NCBI RefSeq assembly: GCF_002252475.1
Contig: NZ_NNRK01000026.1
Span: 310,001-374,000 of the forward strand
Length of the DNA stretch: 64,000 nt
Reading direction: 5' to 3'
DNA from: Brucella rhizosphaerae
Lineage (GTDB): Bacteria; Pseudomonadota; Alphaproteobacteria; Rhizobiales; Rhizobiaceae
Part shown: positions 37,131 through 46,419 of the stretch, piece by piece
How the letters are laid out: every line of letters begins with the position of its first letter
Numbering within the stretch: the stretch's first letter is position 1
Translations under genes and position numbers: made by a program
The notes under the pieces: generated by a model
Seen by the model: only the letters and a program-made list of their open reading frames with translations
What the model was told of the DNA's origin: nothing
The model's database searches: none

Positions 37131-38393
37131 ATGAAGCTGCAGCGCATCAAAGCTGTTGGAATCGCAGCCGGCCTGTTGGGGAGTGCGATAAGTGCACATG
37201 CAGGCGGTCTCGAGCGTAGCTCACAGGATTTTGATATCCTGTTCGAGCAGGGCACTGTGATTGACACAACCGGGACTTTTGTTTCGCCACAGCGTAAGCT
37301 GAAGAATATTCGGGGACCAATCGGTGCTGCTACAGGCGGTATCAATCCGCTCAGTGGTCGCCCGTATTCCACCGATGTGGATGAAGCAAAGAGCTATTGG
37401 GTTCCAAAGTTCTCGGCCAAGGTCGATCTTACGGATGATCTGGCCTGTGCCGCACAGTACCGTCAGCCTTGGGGCATTCATACGGATGTCGGCACTGACA
37501 ACATCCGTATGTTCACGGCTATTGAACAGAAAATTTCGTCCAACGATTACGGTTTGAACTGTTCCTACCGTTTCAATGCGGGTGAAAAAGGTTACTTCCG
37601 TCTTCTCGGCGGTGTCAGCTATCAGGAACTCAAGGGCGAACAGACCCGTATGATTCCTCCGGGCTCAGCTTTCGGCGGTTCATTCCGTGTGGCTTCGCTT
37701 GACGTCGAAGACAAGGCATTTGGCTGGCGTCTCGGTGCTGCCTATGAGCTTCCTGAATACGCGATCCGCGCAAGCGTCGTGTACCAGTCTGAGGTCAAGT
37801 ACAACCTTGAAGGGACCATTGATAATCTGGCTCTGAGCCCGATCAACGGTCGTGCACTGCCGATTAGCGTTGCCGGTGACGTCGCAACACCTCAGTCGGT
37901 TGAATTCAAATTCCAGACCGGTATTGCACCAGATTGGCTTGCATTCGGTTCGGTCAAGTGGACTGATTGGTCGAGCGTTGAAATGGTAGCATTCAACTCA
38001 TCGTCGAATCTTCAGCTCGCTCCAGGCGTGATTGTTCCTAAGGGAACCAACATTACCAACCTGAACCTTTACTATCAGGATGGCTGGACTGTCAGCGGTG
38101 GCGTTGGACACAAGTTCAATGATCAGTGGTCAGCAGCCGCGACCGTTACGTGGGACCGTGGAACAACGACAGGCCTGACGTCTCAGACTGACATCTGGCT
38201 CTTCGGCCTCGGCACTAATTACAAGGCGACAGATAACTTTGAAATTCGTCTTGCAGGTGCTGCTGGTTGGCTGACGTCTGGCGATATGGACGATACTGTT
38301 ATCAACGGTAAGCCAAATCCAACAGGTTCTAAGGGTGAATTCGGTAACGACTTCGTTGGCGCTTTGTCGCTGACGGCCAAGGTCAAGTTCTGA
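37131..38393 (+). CDS. FadL/OmpP1/TodX family outer membrane transporter
   Basis: FadL-type beta-barrels bring long-chain fatty acids or other hydrophobic compounds across the outer membrane. ATG 37131 has GGGAGGA ahead and gives 420 residues; a longer open frame starts at 37077 but lacks a site. The signal peptide is KLQRIKAVGIAAGLLGSAISAHAGG. The mature N-terminus GGLERSSQDFDILFEQGT is the plug-type hatch. Alternating beta-strands run to the C-terminal strand GALSLTAKVKF, which ends with the Phe needed for barrel assembly. The substrate is not predictable. Confidence 0.92.
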   Translation: MKLQRIKAVGIAAGLLGSAISAHAGGLERSSQDFDILFEQGTVIDTTGTFVSPQRKLKNIRGPIGAATGGINPLSGRPYSTDVDEAKSYWVPKFSAKVDLTDDLACAAQYRQPWGIHTDVGTDNIRMFTAIEQKISSNDYGLNCSYRFNAGEKGYFRLLGGVSYQELKGEQTRMIPPGSAFGGSFRVASLDVEDKAFGWRLGAAYELPEYAIRASVVYQSEVKYNLEGTIDNLALSPINGRALPISVAGDVATPQSVEFKFQTGIAPDWLAFGSVKWTDWSSVEMVAFNSSSNLQLAPGVIVPKGTNITNLNLYYQDGWTVSGGVGHKFNDQWSAAATVTWDRGTTTGLTSQTDIWLFGLGTNYKATDNFEIRLAGAAGWLTSGDMDDTVINGKPNPTGSKGEFGNDFVGALSLTAKVKF

Positions 38394-38411
38394 TCACCTG
38401 ACGGAGACAGT

Positions 38412-38443
38412 AAAAAGCCCGGCTCTCAAGCCGGGCTTTTTTG
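38412..38443. terminator. Bidirectional intrinsic terminator
   Basis: AAAAAGCCCGGCT-CTCA-AGCCGGGCTTTTTTG lies between the convergent porin and dehydrogenase genes. Confidence 0.92.
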
Positions 38444-38460
38444 TTTTGAGAGCGATGATT

Positions 38461-39336
38461 TTATTGTTCAAGGCGGGCAAGCAGGGAAGATGTATCCCAG
38501 CGGCCACCGCCGATTTTCTGTACTTCCTTGTAAAACTGATCGACCAATGCGGTTACAGGCAACAGCGCTCCGTTGCGATTGGCTTCTTCAAGGCAGATGC
38601 CCAGATCTTTGCGCATCCAGTCCACAGCAAAACCGAATTCATATTTGCCGTCATTCATCGTGCCGTGGCGATTTTCCATTTGCCACGAACCAGCTGCACC
38701 CTTCGAGATGACACCGATCAGCTTTTCAATATCAAGACCGGCTTTCTTGCCGAAATGAATACCTTCTGCGAGGCCTTGTACAAGACCGGCAATGCAAATC
38801 TGGTTGACCATCTTGGCGAGCTGACCAGATCCTACAGGCCCCATAAGACCAACTGAACGGGCATAGGCGTCGATGATCGGCTTGGCCTTGTCAAAAACTG
38901 CTTCTGGCGCGCCAACCATTACGGTCAATATGCCGTTCTCCGCTCCAGCTTGACCGCCAGACACGGGCGCATCAACGAAATGAAAACCACGCTTCCGCGC
39001 TTCAGCATCGAGCTCACGCGCGACTTCTGCCGATGCTGTGGTGTTGTCGATGAAAATGGCGTCCTTTTTCATCGTTGAGAACGCGCCATTTGTGCCGGTT
39101 GTTACTTCGCGCAGATCATCATCATTGCCGACGCAGCAAAAAATGAAATCAGCATCGCGGGCGGCTTCGGCAGGAGTGGCTGCATGCTTGCCACCGAACT
39201 GTTCAGCCCATTTGGCAGCCTTTGCGGCCGTGCGATTATAAACTGTAACGTCGTGGCCACCTTTGGTCTTCAGATGGCCAGCCATTGGATAGCCCATCAC
39301 GCCGAGGCCGAGAAAGGCCACTTTAACTGCTGTCAT
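38461..39336 (-). CDS. NAD(P)-dependent 3-hydroxyisobutyrate dehydrogenase-like oxidoreductase
   Basis: This 291-residue beta-hydroxyacid dehydrogenase has the Rossmann motif FLGLGVMGYPMAGHL, which favours NAD(P). It also has the substrate-binding DAPVSGGQAGAENG and the catalytic lysine motif GSGQLAKMVNQ. Relatives oxidise 3-hydroxyisobutyrate (valine breakdown) or reduce tartronate semialdehyde or succinic semialdehyde, and the sequence alone does not decide. GGAGG precedes ATG 39336. A GST gene follows the same strand upstream. Confidence 0.9.
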   Translation of the reverse strand: MTAVKVAFLGLGVMGYPMAGHLKTKGGHDVTVYNRTAAKAAKWAEQFGGKHAATPAEAARDADFIFCCVGNDDDLREVTTGTNGAFSTMKKDAIFIDNTTASAEVARELDAEARKRGFHFVDAPVSGGQAGAENGILTVMVGAPEAVFDKAKPIIDAYARSVGLMGPVGSGQLAKMVNQICIAGLVQGLAEGIHFGKKAGLDIEKLIGVISKGAAGSWQMENRHGTMNDGKYEFGFAVDWMRKDLGICLEEANRNGALLPVTALVDQFYKEVQKIGGGRWDTSSLLARLEQ

Positions 39337-39374
39337 TGTCGGAAACCTCCAGAGGAAATGCGTCGAAATATAGG

Positions 39375-39995
39375 TTAGGTAAGGGGCGTCATGACCGCCT
39401 TGTGATAGGCGGGGCGCTGCGTAAGACGGCTATACCAGTCTTCGAGATGAGGCATGGGCTCACGCTCAATTGGAAACTCAAACCAGGCATATGCATAGCA
39501 ACCAAGCGGGATATCGCCGACGCCGAAATTGCTACCCGATAACCATGGTTGAGCGGCAAGTGCGTTATTCGCAATTTTGAACGAACGCGTCATGCCATCA
39601 ATCCCACGCTGTGCGATGGCTTTGTCACGCTTGTCTTCGGGCAGCCGGATCAAATTGGTGATTACATCACGAAAGTCGGCACCAAACGTCGAGGGTGCCC
39701 AATCCATCCATTTTTCGGCCTGCGCACGCTCGGCAGGGTCTTTGATCCAAAGTCCGCTCTCTGTATGCGTCGCAGCGAGATAGCGAACGATCACATTGGA
39801 TTCCCAAAGTGTTGTGTCGCCATCTTCAAGAAGAGGGATCAGGCCATTGGGGTTACGCGCAAGATAATCTGCATCCTGTAAGCCACCAAACTGTCCGCCG
39901 ATATTAATCTGCTCATATTCAACCGCGAGCTCTTCAGCTATCCAAAGCACCTTTTTTACATTGGTAGAATTGGTTCGACCCCAGATTTTCAACAT
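39375..39995 (-). CDS. Glutathione S-transferase
   Basis: ATG 39995 gives 206 residues (MLKIWGRTNSTNVKKVLWI); the frame extends further but the extra 20 residues are not family-like. The N-terminal thioredoxin fold has the Ser/Asn-rich start of beta/theta-class enzymes (GRTNSTNVKK), then NPNGLIPLLEDGDTTLWESNVIVRYLA, shown in part, which contains the cis-Pro and glutathione-binding Glu-Ser pair. The C-terminal helical domain is complete. The substrate is unknown. It lies 39 bases upstream of the dehydrogenase start, so the two may form an operon. Confidence 0.93.
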   Translation of the reverse strand: MLKIWGRTNSTNVKKVLWIAEELAVEYEQINIGGQFGGLQDADYLARNPNGLIPLLEDGDTTLWESNVIVRYLAATHTESGLWIKDPAERAQAEKWMDWAPSTFGADFRDVITNLIRLPEDKRDKAIAQRGIDGMTRSFKIANNALAAQPWLSGSNFGVGDIPLGCYAYAWFEFPIEREPMPHLEDWYSRLTQRPAYHKAVMTPLT

Positions 39996-40122
39996 GATTG
40001 AGCCTATCGCATTGCAGTGAGAATGCGCGGGATGCGCATATGGATAAGTATGCATTTAAAGCAGATCGCCCCCGGTAGCTGCAAGGCTAACGGGGGCGAT
40101 AAAGTTTCTTTTATTCATTCGT

Positions 40123-40962
40123 TCAGCGGATCAAATGTCTTGTCAGTCGCCGTTCAAGGAAGTCCCAGACATGCCGCAGGCATTCGACAATCAACAGATA
40201 GATAACTGCTGCCCAGATATAGGTCTGGAAATCAAACGTCCTTGAATAGGCACGGCGGGTTTCACCCATCAGATCGAGAACCGTGATGATTGCGACGATA
40301 GCCGATCCCTTGATCATAAGAATGATCTCGTTGCCATAAGGGCGCAGCGCCACGATCAAAGCCTGAGGCAGGATGACTTTCCAGAACGTTACACGTTTGG
40401 AAATACCAAGAGCCGCGGCACCTTCCCATTGACCAATAGCAACGCTCTGAATGGCCCCACGCAGGATTTCTGCCTGATAGGCCGCCGTGTTGAGAGAGAA
40501 GGCCAGAATAGCGCAGTTCCAGGCATCGCGGAAGAACACCCAAAGGCCGACGCTTTCAAGGAAAGGACGGAATGTGCCGAAACCATAATAAATCAGGAAG
40601 GTCTGGGCGAGCAGCGGTGTGCCGCGGAAGAAATAGACATAGGCAAAGGCGATGCCACGCAGCCACCGATTTTTTGACATGCGCGCAGCTGTAATTGGCA
40701 GCGAGAGGAGTGCACCGATAACGATCGAAATTGCTACCAGCCGTAAAGTGACCAGCAGTCCGGACCAATAGCGCGGGGCGTAGGTCTCAAACAGATCGAT
40801 ACGCCACACATTATAGAGGTAAAGTGCAAGCCCAAGAAAAAGCAGGCCCCAGAATGCAACGATGAGGTGGCCAGCAATGCGTGCGCCTGTCCAGCTTCTA
40901 ACGACTGGAGGCGGGGCGAGAACATCTGCTGCGTTGCGAGAGGTGATTTCACTCATAATCAT
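40123..40962 (-). CDS. Polar amino-acid ABC transporter permease (HisM type)
   Basis: This is an inner membrane permease of 279 residues with an N-terminal extension containing one membrane helix (GHLIVAFWGLLFLGLALYLY). The core follows, with the EAA loop in GAAALGISKRVTFWKVILPQA. PRYWSGLLVTLRL matches the HisM/GlnP permease start. ATG 40962 overlaps the stop of the preceding permease by four bases (ATGA). It forms a heterodimer with the gene at 40959-41681, and the ATPase is not encoded nearby. Confidence 0.93.
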   Translation of the reverse strand: MIMSEITSRNAADVLAPPPVVRSWTGARIAGHLIVAFWGLLFLGLALYLYNVWRIDLFETYAPRYWSGLLVTLRLVAISIVIGALLSLPITAARMSKNRWLRGIAFAYVYFFRGTPLLAQTFLIYYGFGTFRPFLESVGLWVFFRDAWNCAILAFSLNTAAYQAEILRGAIQSVAIGQWEGAAALGISKRVTFWKVILPQALIVALRPYGNEIILMIKGSAIVAIITVLDLMGETRRAYSRTFDFQTYIWAAVIYLLIVECLRHVWDFLERRLTRHLIR

Positions 40963-41681
40963 GCTCCCCGCGACGCGTTACTGCCCGCATCGGCCCAACG
41001 AGCGATCCGGTTGATGAAATATGATGAGATGATCGCAAGTGCGAGATAAAGCAGACAAGCGACGCCAAAGAAAAGGAATGGCTCTTTCGTGACGCGTGCA
41101 GCAATCGACGTCTGGCGCAGAATGTCTGACAGCGTGATAACCGAAACAAGCGATGTATCTTTCAGCAGCACCAGCCAAAGATTGGCAAGGCCCGGAAGGG
41201 CAATCTTGATCAATTGCGGCAGAATGATTTTGCGCATGGTCTGCCAATGCGACAGACCAACCGCATATCCGCCTTCATACTGACCGCGCGGGATCGCGCG
41301 GAATGCAGACAAAAAGACCTCGCTTGAATAAGAAGAGAACACAAAACCGAGTGCGATCATGCCAGCAGCGAAGGCATTGATCTCGATATTCGCATTGATG
41401 TTGAACAGTGTAAGCAGGCGCTGCAAGCCAAGGGACGCGCCAAAGTAAACGAGGAAGAGGGTTAGCAGCTCCGGTAATCCGCGAAAAATGGTCGTGTAGA
41501 TATTGCTCGCAAGCCGGATCGATGGCTCTTCCGATTGTTTACCCAAGGCTACAATAAAGCCGAGGGCGAGGCCGATGGGTAGGGTCGCGACTGCCAATGC
41601 AATAGTGACCATAAGTCCCTTGGCAATGCTGATACCCCAACCTTCAGGGCCGAAACTCAATAAGGTGGCGTAATGTTCCAT
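40959..41681 (-). CDS. Polar amino-acid ABC transporter permease (HisQ type)
   Basis: This 240-residue inner membrane permease has about five helices and an EAA loop, GGYAVGLSHWQTMRKIILPQL. FRGLPELLTLFLVYFG is the classic start of the conserved helix pair in HisQ/ArtQ proteins. AGGAAGAG lies ahead of ATG 41681. It is translationally coupled to the HisM-type permease and follows the binding-protein gene after 134 bases that include a stable hairpin. Confidence 0.94.
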   Translation of the reverse strand: MEHYATLLSFGPEGWGISIAKGLMVTIALAVATLPIGLALGFIVALGKQSEEPSIRLASNIYTTIFRGLPELLTLFLVYFGASLGLQRLLTLFNINANIEINAFAAGMIALGFVFSSYSSEVFLSAFRAIPRGQYEGGYAVGLSHWQTMRKIILPQLIKIALPGLANLWLVLLKDTSLVSVITLSDILRQTSIAARVTKEPFLFFGVACLLYLALAIISSYFINRIARWADAGSNASRGA

Positions 41682-41770
41682 GCGCCTAATCTCTTCCTGA
41701 GGGCTTCAAGTCTGTTATCAAACGAGACTTGATAAATTTTGAATTTTATCTTTATAGCCCAAATAGTTAC

Positions 41771-41796
41771 GCCGGTTTACTTGAGAGTAAACCGGC
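41771..41796 (-). promoter_or_regulatory. Intercistronic stem-loop after the binding-protein gene
   Basis: GCCGGTTTAC and GTAAACCGGC form a perfect 10-bp stem 20-45 bases beyond the binding-protein stop. There is no T-run after it on the transcribed strand. It is likely to protect the binding-protein message from 3' decay and so give more binding protein than permease, as in other ABC operons. Confidence 0.6.
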
Positions 41797-41815
41797 GTCT
41801 GGATGTTAAAATATC

Positions 41816-42622
41816 TTAGTTCTCTGCACCGTAAGCGTCGAAATCAAAGTACTTGTCGTTGACTTCTTTGTACTTACCATTGGCACGAATTGCCTTGATT
41901 GCTTCGTTGAACTTCGCAACCAGTTCAGGGCGACCCTTCTTGAAGGCAACGCCCGCACCAGGACCGTGAATCTCGATAACCGGTGGGAAAGTGCCAACCA
42001 TCTTGCAGCAGGCGCCATCTGGCGTCTTCAGCCATTCGGCCAGCGTCACGCTGTCGTCATTAACGGCATCAAGACGACCGTTTGCGAGATCGAGACGATA
42101 TTCTTCCGCAGTCGGATATGCCTTGATCGTGCTGTCGGTGAAGGTCTTTTCGGAATAGTTGGCGTGCGTGGTCGAAACCTGTACGCCAATCGTCTTGCCT
42201 GCCAGATCTTCCTTGGTCACACCCTTGATGTCGGTGTCCTTAGGCGCAGCTACGCCGGGAGGCGTGTTGTAATATTTGTTGGAGAAGTCGACCTGCTTCT
42301 TGCGTTCGTCTGTGATGGACATGGACGCGATGAAAGCATCGAACTTGCCGGACTGAAGAGCAGGGATGGCACCGTCCCATTCCTGGGTCACGAATTCACA
42401 TTCGGCTTTCATTTCGTCGCAGAGCGCTCTGGCAATATCAACGTCAAAGCCGGAAAGCGAGCCATCTGGCTTGATGAAGTTGAAAGGAGGGTAGGCACCT
42501 TCCGTACCGATTTTGATCTTCAGTGGTTCCTGAGCATTGGCAATACCGGCGCTCATGCTGCCGAGTGTGATTGCAATTACTGCAACTGATGTCGCCGCAG
42601 CGATACGCTTAATAACGCGCAT
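41816..42622 (-). CDS. Polar amino-acid ABC transporter substrate-binding protein (Lys/Arg/Orn/His type)
   Basis: This is a periplasmic binding protein of 268 residues. The signal peptide is IKRIAAATSVAVIAITLGSMSAGIANAQ. The mature protein has the SBP family 3 features: EGAYPPFNFIKPDGSLSGFDVDIA, DGAIPALQSGKFDAFIASMSITDERKK (both in part), and hinge segments TIGVQVSTTH and LDAVNDDSVT. The two adjacent cysteines in DGACCKMVG resemble the disulfide loop of LAO-type proteins. GAGGACTAAGA precedes ATG 42622. It is the first gene of the operon with the two permeases; no ATPase gene is present. Confidence 0.94.
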   Translation of the reverse strand: MRVIKRIAAATSVAVIAITLGSMSAGIANAQEPLKIKIGTEGAYPPFNFIKPDGSLSGFDVDIARALCDEMKAECEFVTQEWDGAIPALQSGKFDAFIASMSITDERKKQVDFSNKYYNTPPGVAAPKDTDIKGVTKEDLAGKTIGVQVSTTHANYSEKTFTDSTIKAYPTAEEYRLDLANGRLDAVNDDSVTLAEWLKTPDGACCKMVGTFPPVIEIHGPGAGVAFKKGRPELVAKFNEAIKAIRANGKYKEVNDKYFDFDAYGAEN

Positions 42623-42962
42623 TCTTAGTCCTCTCGTTTAGTTGTGGCTGGTTCCCTGATTCTTCTTCTGGTTCAGCCGCTTCAAGAGACGCTGTCGACA
42701 TAAAACTTTAAGTAGTAAGTCTGACAGTGGATCCCCCGTTCCCTACAAATAGATGCTAGAGCTGACAACGCGCAATATTTTTTCGCACTTATGCCCAATC
42801 ATCCGCCCAGACTTTGATAATCCCACCATTTTCCATGACATTGCAAGACGGTATGAGTAATTTAATTGTGCATGCAGGAAGGGGATTTAATAGGATTTCC
42901 TATAGAATATGACGATGAAGCCGCATTTTTTACCGGAATTATGCTTAATGGCAGGGAAATCC
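42623..42962. other. Intergenic region upstream of the amino-acid transporter operon
   Basis: These 340 bases carry the transporter promoter on the minus strand and the downstream flank of mobB. They are AT-rich with no clear terminator. The small rightward frame from 42866 overlaps mobB antisense and has no support. Confidence 0.5.
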
Positions 42963-43466
42963 TCAAAGCTTCATCAATTGCACAACGAAGTCGGCAATTT
43001 CTTCGACGGCATCAAGATCAAACAACGGCAATTTTTCACGTTGCGTGATGTGATCGCTGGCGATTGCAACAATGCTGGGATCGTCGTCGGAAAGGGGCGG
43101 ACCGTCGTGCCCGCCAGAGCGCCGAAGCTCGATTTTTTTATGAGATTCGCGCTTGTAGCCTTCAATCAGAACCAGATCGCATGGGGCGAGTTTACCGACA
43201 ATCGCTTCTAGCGAAGGTTCCGCTTCGCCCAGATTTTCATGCATGATCGCATAGCGCGCTGAGGATACGACAGCGACTTCAGCAGCACCTGCCTTTCGGT
43301 GCCGCCACGAATCTTTGCCAACATGGTCGATATCAAAATTGTGGTGCGCGTGTTTCACGGTCGAGATTCGATAGCCGCGTCGGGTCAGTTCCTGAACAAG
43401 CCTTTCGGTCAGCGTGGTCTTGCCCGAATTTTTCCAGCCAGTGATTCCGAACAGCTTATGGTTCAT
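42963..43466 (-). CDS. mobB: Molybdopterin-guanine dinucleotide biosynthesis adaptor MobB
   Basis: MobB is a GTP-binding helper of MobA in making the guanine dinucleotide form of molybdenum cofactor. The 167 residues have Walker A (GWKNSGKTT), the family motif HVGKDSWRHRKAGA and the Walker B-like DLVLIEGYKRESHKKIE. It overlaps the end of mobA by 11 bases on the same strand, with GAGG inside mobA serving as its ribosome site. Confidence 0.95.
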   Translation of the reverse strand: MNHKLFGITGWKNSGKTTLTERLVQELTRRGYRISTVKHAHHNFDIDHVGKDSWRHRKAGAAEVAVVSSARYAIMHENLGEAEPSLEAIVGKLAPCDLVLIEGYKRESHKKIELRRSGGHDGPPLSDDDPSIVAIASDHITQREKLPLFDLDAVEEIADFVVQLMKL

Positions 43467-44103
43467 TTAGGGCCTCGTTCAGACGGGTCGCTTCAATAAG
43501 ATCTTCTGGTCTGTTGATGTTGAAGAACGGATCATAGATCTCCCCATCAGCCAGCTGCATAAGAGGAAAATCAACGTCTTCAAAGCCGATGTGGTGTGCA
43601 AAGGCAAGGACGCTGGCTTTCTCGGCATGGGAGAGCCATTCGTTGAGTGAGAATAAAAGGCTTGTCTTCCATAGACCGAAAATCGGATGCACTTGTCCAT
43701 TAGAACTGGCTAACACGATGCGGGCAGCAGTTTTCTTTTGCCGCTCATCAAGCTGGAGTGCGAGATCAGCCGGAAGGAAAGGACTGTCAGCCGCCACACT
43801 TACCATCAGGGGGAAATCATGGGCATATTCAAAAGCAGTTTTTAGACCGACAAGCGGCCCACCATGCGAGGAAGGTGAGTCGCTAATCACGGGAATATCC
43901 AGCCCGGATAGCCGATGGTGATCGCCATTTGCATTGAGAAAAAGATAATCGACCTGTGGTGAAAGCCGCGCTGCAACATGTTCGATGATTGTTTGTGAAC
44001 CGAGTTGCTGCAAGAATTTGTCGCCCGCTAAACCACCTGCTTGCATACGGCTGGATTGACCACCGGCAATGATCGCGCCTGCAATGCGGTCGGTCTCTCC
44101 CAT
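43456..44103 (-). CDS. mobA: Molybdenum cofactor guanylyltransferase MobA
   Basis: MobA joins GMP from GTP to molybdopterin for DMSO-reductase type enzymes. The 215 residues begin with the nucleotide-binding loop GAIIAGGQSSRM and DKFLQQLG. The metal-binding segment VSVAADSPFLPADL and the C-terminal FFNINRPEDL are as expected. Its ATG at 44103 overlaps the stop of the upstream DMT gene by one base (TAATG), and its end overlaps mobB, so the three genes are coupled. Confidence 0.95.
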   Translation of the reverse strand: MGETDRIAGAIIAGGQSSRMQAGGLAGDKFLQQLGSQTIIEHVAARLSPQVDYLFLNANGDHHRLSGLDIPVISDSPSSHGGPLVGLKTAFEYAHDFPLMVSVAADSPFLPADLALQLDERQKKTAARIVLASSNGQVHPIFGLWKTSLLFSLNEWLSHAEKASVLAFAHHIGFEDVDFPLMQLADGEIYDPFFNINRPEDLIEATRLNEALNEP

Positions 44104-45026
44104 TATGAAGGCTCCACTCCGGTTGGCATGGCAGCTAATGTGCTCTTGTTTCGCTCTCGTTTTTTGCGGACATTTTCACGATAGACCATATAGATACCAC
44201 TGCCGACGACGAGAATTGACCCGGCAATTGTATAGGAATCTGGCGCTTCGTTGAATACCACTGTGCTCAACAGGATCGCCCATAAAAGGCTCGAATAGCG
44301 GAATGGTGAAACGAACGAGATTTTGCCTTCACGCATAGCCATGATGATAAAGTGATAGCCGATCAGCAGCAGTCCGGCGGCCAAAGCCATGATGAGAACT
44401 GGCACGACACCAACGGGTTGCCAGCCACCCATCGGTTGAATGAGGCCGCCGCCTGTCAAAGCGATTGCACCAGCGGTCAACGTGGACAGATAAAGCGTCG
44501 GAACGTGTGCCGGTACGCGGCGGGTCGCGATGTCGCGCATGGCTGCAAAACAGACGCTGGACAGAAGGATACCAACAGCGGCAAGACTTGCTGAACTATC
44601 TGTGCCGGGACGAATGATGATTATAACCCCGACAAGGCCGAAGGAGATACACATCCAGCGTCGCCAGCCGACTTTCTCGTTGAGGAAAAGCACAGCGCCC
44701 AGAGTTACGACCAGTGGCGTTGCCTGAAAAACGGCTGAACAGAATGCCTGCGAAAGATGTCCGAGAGAAAAGATGTAGGTGACCGTCGCCAGTACTTCGC
44801 CCAACACGCGCACAACGGTCATCAATTCCATCGAGAGATTGCGCAATGCACCATTGCGCCAAGCCAGCAGGCCAATCGCGATTGTCGCAAATATCCCGCG
44901 GATAAACATATACTGACCGCTGTTCATCTGCGTCAGCAGATATTTCGTCATCGTATCGCCAATGGTGAATGTACCCATAGCGAGGAGCATAAATATACTT
45001 GCACGAAAGTTAGCTGACTGCGGCAC
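44103..45026 (-). CDS. EamA/DMT-superfamily transporter
   Basis: This inner membrane protein of 307 residues has about ten helices in two EamA repeats. Conserved Pro/Arg patterns appear in each (FQATPLVVTLGAVLFLNEKVGWRRW and SPFRYSSLLWAILLSTVVFNEAPD, partly shown). Such proteins export metabolites or amino acids, and the substrate cannot be predicted. The start is GTG 45026 without a clear ribosome site; an internal ATG is possible. It is the first gene of a coupled set with mobA and mobB, but I see no reason to link it to molybdenum beyond position. Confidence 0.9.
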   Translation of the reverse strand: MPQSANFRASIFMLLAMGTFTIGDTMTKYLLTQMNSGQYMFIRGIFATIAIGLLAWRNGALRNLSMELMTVVRVLGEVLATVTYIFSLGHLSQAFCSAVFQATPLVVTLGAVLFLNEKVGWRRWMCISFGLVGVIIIIRPGTDSSASLAAVGILLSSVCFAAMRDIATRRVPAHVPTLYLSTLTAGAIALTGGGLIQPMGGWQPVGVVPVLIMALAAGLLLIGYHFIIMAMREGKISFVSPFRYSSLLWAILLSTVVFNEAPDSYTIAGSILVVGSGIYMVYRENVRKKRERNKSTLAAMPTGVEPS

Positions 45027-45115
45027 AATATGGAATCCGGTTTAGGATTGTATATCGCTATCGCATCGATTGGATTCGGTCCAATTTATACTTGTTGCAA
45101 ATGTATTTAAATTAT

Positions 45116-46162
45116 TTATCCGCCGGTGAGGCTCATGTGGCGAGCAACAGCCGGGCGATTATGGTCGCGATCAATGATAAAATCATGACCTTTGGGCTTG
45201 CGCGAAATGGCCTCATCAATTGCGTCATTCAGTATAACATCGCTTTCGCTTGCACGCACTGCGACGCGCAAATCTGCATCGTCGTTCTGACCGAGGCACA
45301 TATAAAGCATACCCGTGCATGTGAGGCGCACGCGGTTACAGCTTTCGCAGAAATTATGGGTGAGTGGCGTGATGAAACCGAGACGCCCACCGGTTTCCGC
45401 TATGGTAACATAACGGGCAGGGCCACCTGTGCGGTATGGAATATCGGAGAGAGTGAACTGCTTGCTTAAATCGGTGCGCAGTTGGGAAAGCGGCAGATAT
45501 TGATCAGTGCGATCGAATTCGATTTCCCCCATGGGCATGGTTTCGATCAAGGTCATGTCCATGTCGCGGCCATGGGCCCAGCGGATCAGTTCCGGGATTT
45601 CAAGCTCATTGAAGTTCTTCAGCGCAACCGCATTGATTTTAACGCGAATGCCGGCCTTTTGAGCCGCATCAATACCCTCTATGACGCGATCAAGATCACC
45701 CCAACGGGTGATGGTGCGGAATTTATCGGGGTCAAGTGTATCCATGGAAACGTTGATACGACGTACACCGCAATCTGCCAGCTCTTCCGCATAGCGGGCG
45801 AGCTGAGACCCGTTGGTGGTGAGCGTTAACTCGTCCAGCGCACCTGTTTCGAGGTGTCGGGATAGTCCACGAATAAGATGCATGATATTCTTGCGGACAA
45901 GTGGTTCCCCGCCGGTCAGGCGCAACTTACGAACACCCTTTGCGATGAATGCACTGCAAATCCGTTCGAGTTCCTCGAGCGTCAGCAAGTCTTTCTTTGG
46001 CAGGAAAGTCATGTGTTCCGCCATGCAATAGGTGCAACGGAAATCGCAACGGTCGGTGACGGATACGCGCAAATAGGTCACGGCGCGCCCAAACGGATCA
46101 ATCATTTGTCCGGTTGGAGAAACAACAGGCAGAACTTGAGAACGTTGCATAGAGTAAGCCAT
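45116..46162 (-). CDS. moaA: GTP 3',8-cyclase MoaA (radical SAM)
   Basis: MoaA performs the first step of molybdenum cofactor synthesis from GTP. I prefer ATG 46162 (348 residues, GTGGAAAC ahead); ATG 46150 would give 344, close to known Brucella length. The radical SAM cluster is bound by CDFRCTYC and the second 4Fe-4S cluster by [13 protein letters not shown]. The essential C-terminal Gly-Gly is present (SLTGG). GGEPLVRKN and NVSMDTLDP are further family motifs. It points toward mobA/mobB but is separated from them by the DMT gene. Confidence 0.97.
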   Translation of the reverse strand: MAYSMQRSQVLPVVSPTGQMIDPFGRAVTYLRVSVTDRCDFRCTYCMAEHMTFLPKKDLLTLEELERICSAFIAKGVRKLRLTGGEPLVRKNIMHLIRGLSRHLETGALDELTLTTNGSQLARYAEELADCGVRRINVSMDTLDPDKFRTITRWGDLDRVIEGIDAAQKAGIRVKINAVALKNFNELEIPELIRWAHGRDMDMTLIETMPMGEIEFDRTDQYLPLSQLRTDLSKQFTLSDIPYRTGGPARYVTIAETGGRLGFITPLTHNFCESCNRVRLTCTGMLYMCLGQNDDADLRVAVRASESDVILNDAIDEAISRKPKGHDFIIDRDHNRPAVARHMSLTGG

Positions 46163-46419
46163 TGTTTCCACACGTTGCAGAACCCATTCTGCATCCTGGT
46201 TCAAGAGATAAGTATCCTCGAACGCTTTGTCCAGTTTACGCCTTTGCAAAGCACCTTCAAGTGAGAAGGCATTAATCTCGACCGTTCGGTCTTTTATCTC
46301 TTCTCATCGCGGGTGAAGATCAATATCTCTTTGATTTGGCACCATTCAGGGCGGCGAGAGCATAATTTACATGTTTGCGCTCCTGGAATGAACAGCCGCT
46401 GGAATGACGGAGAACAATT

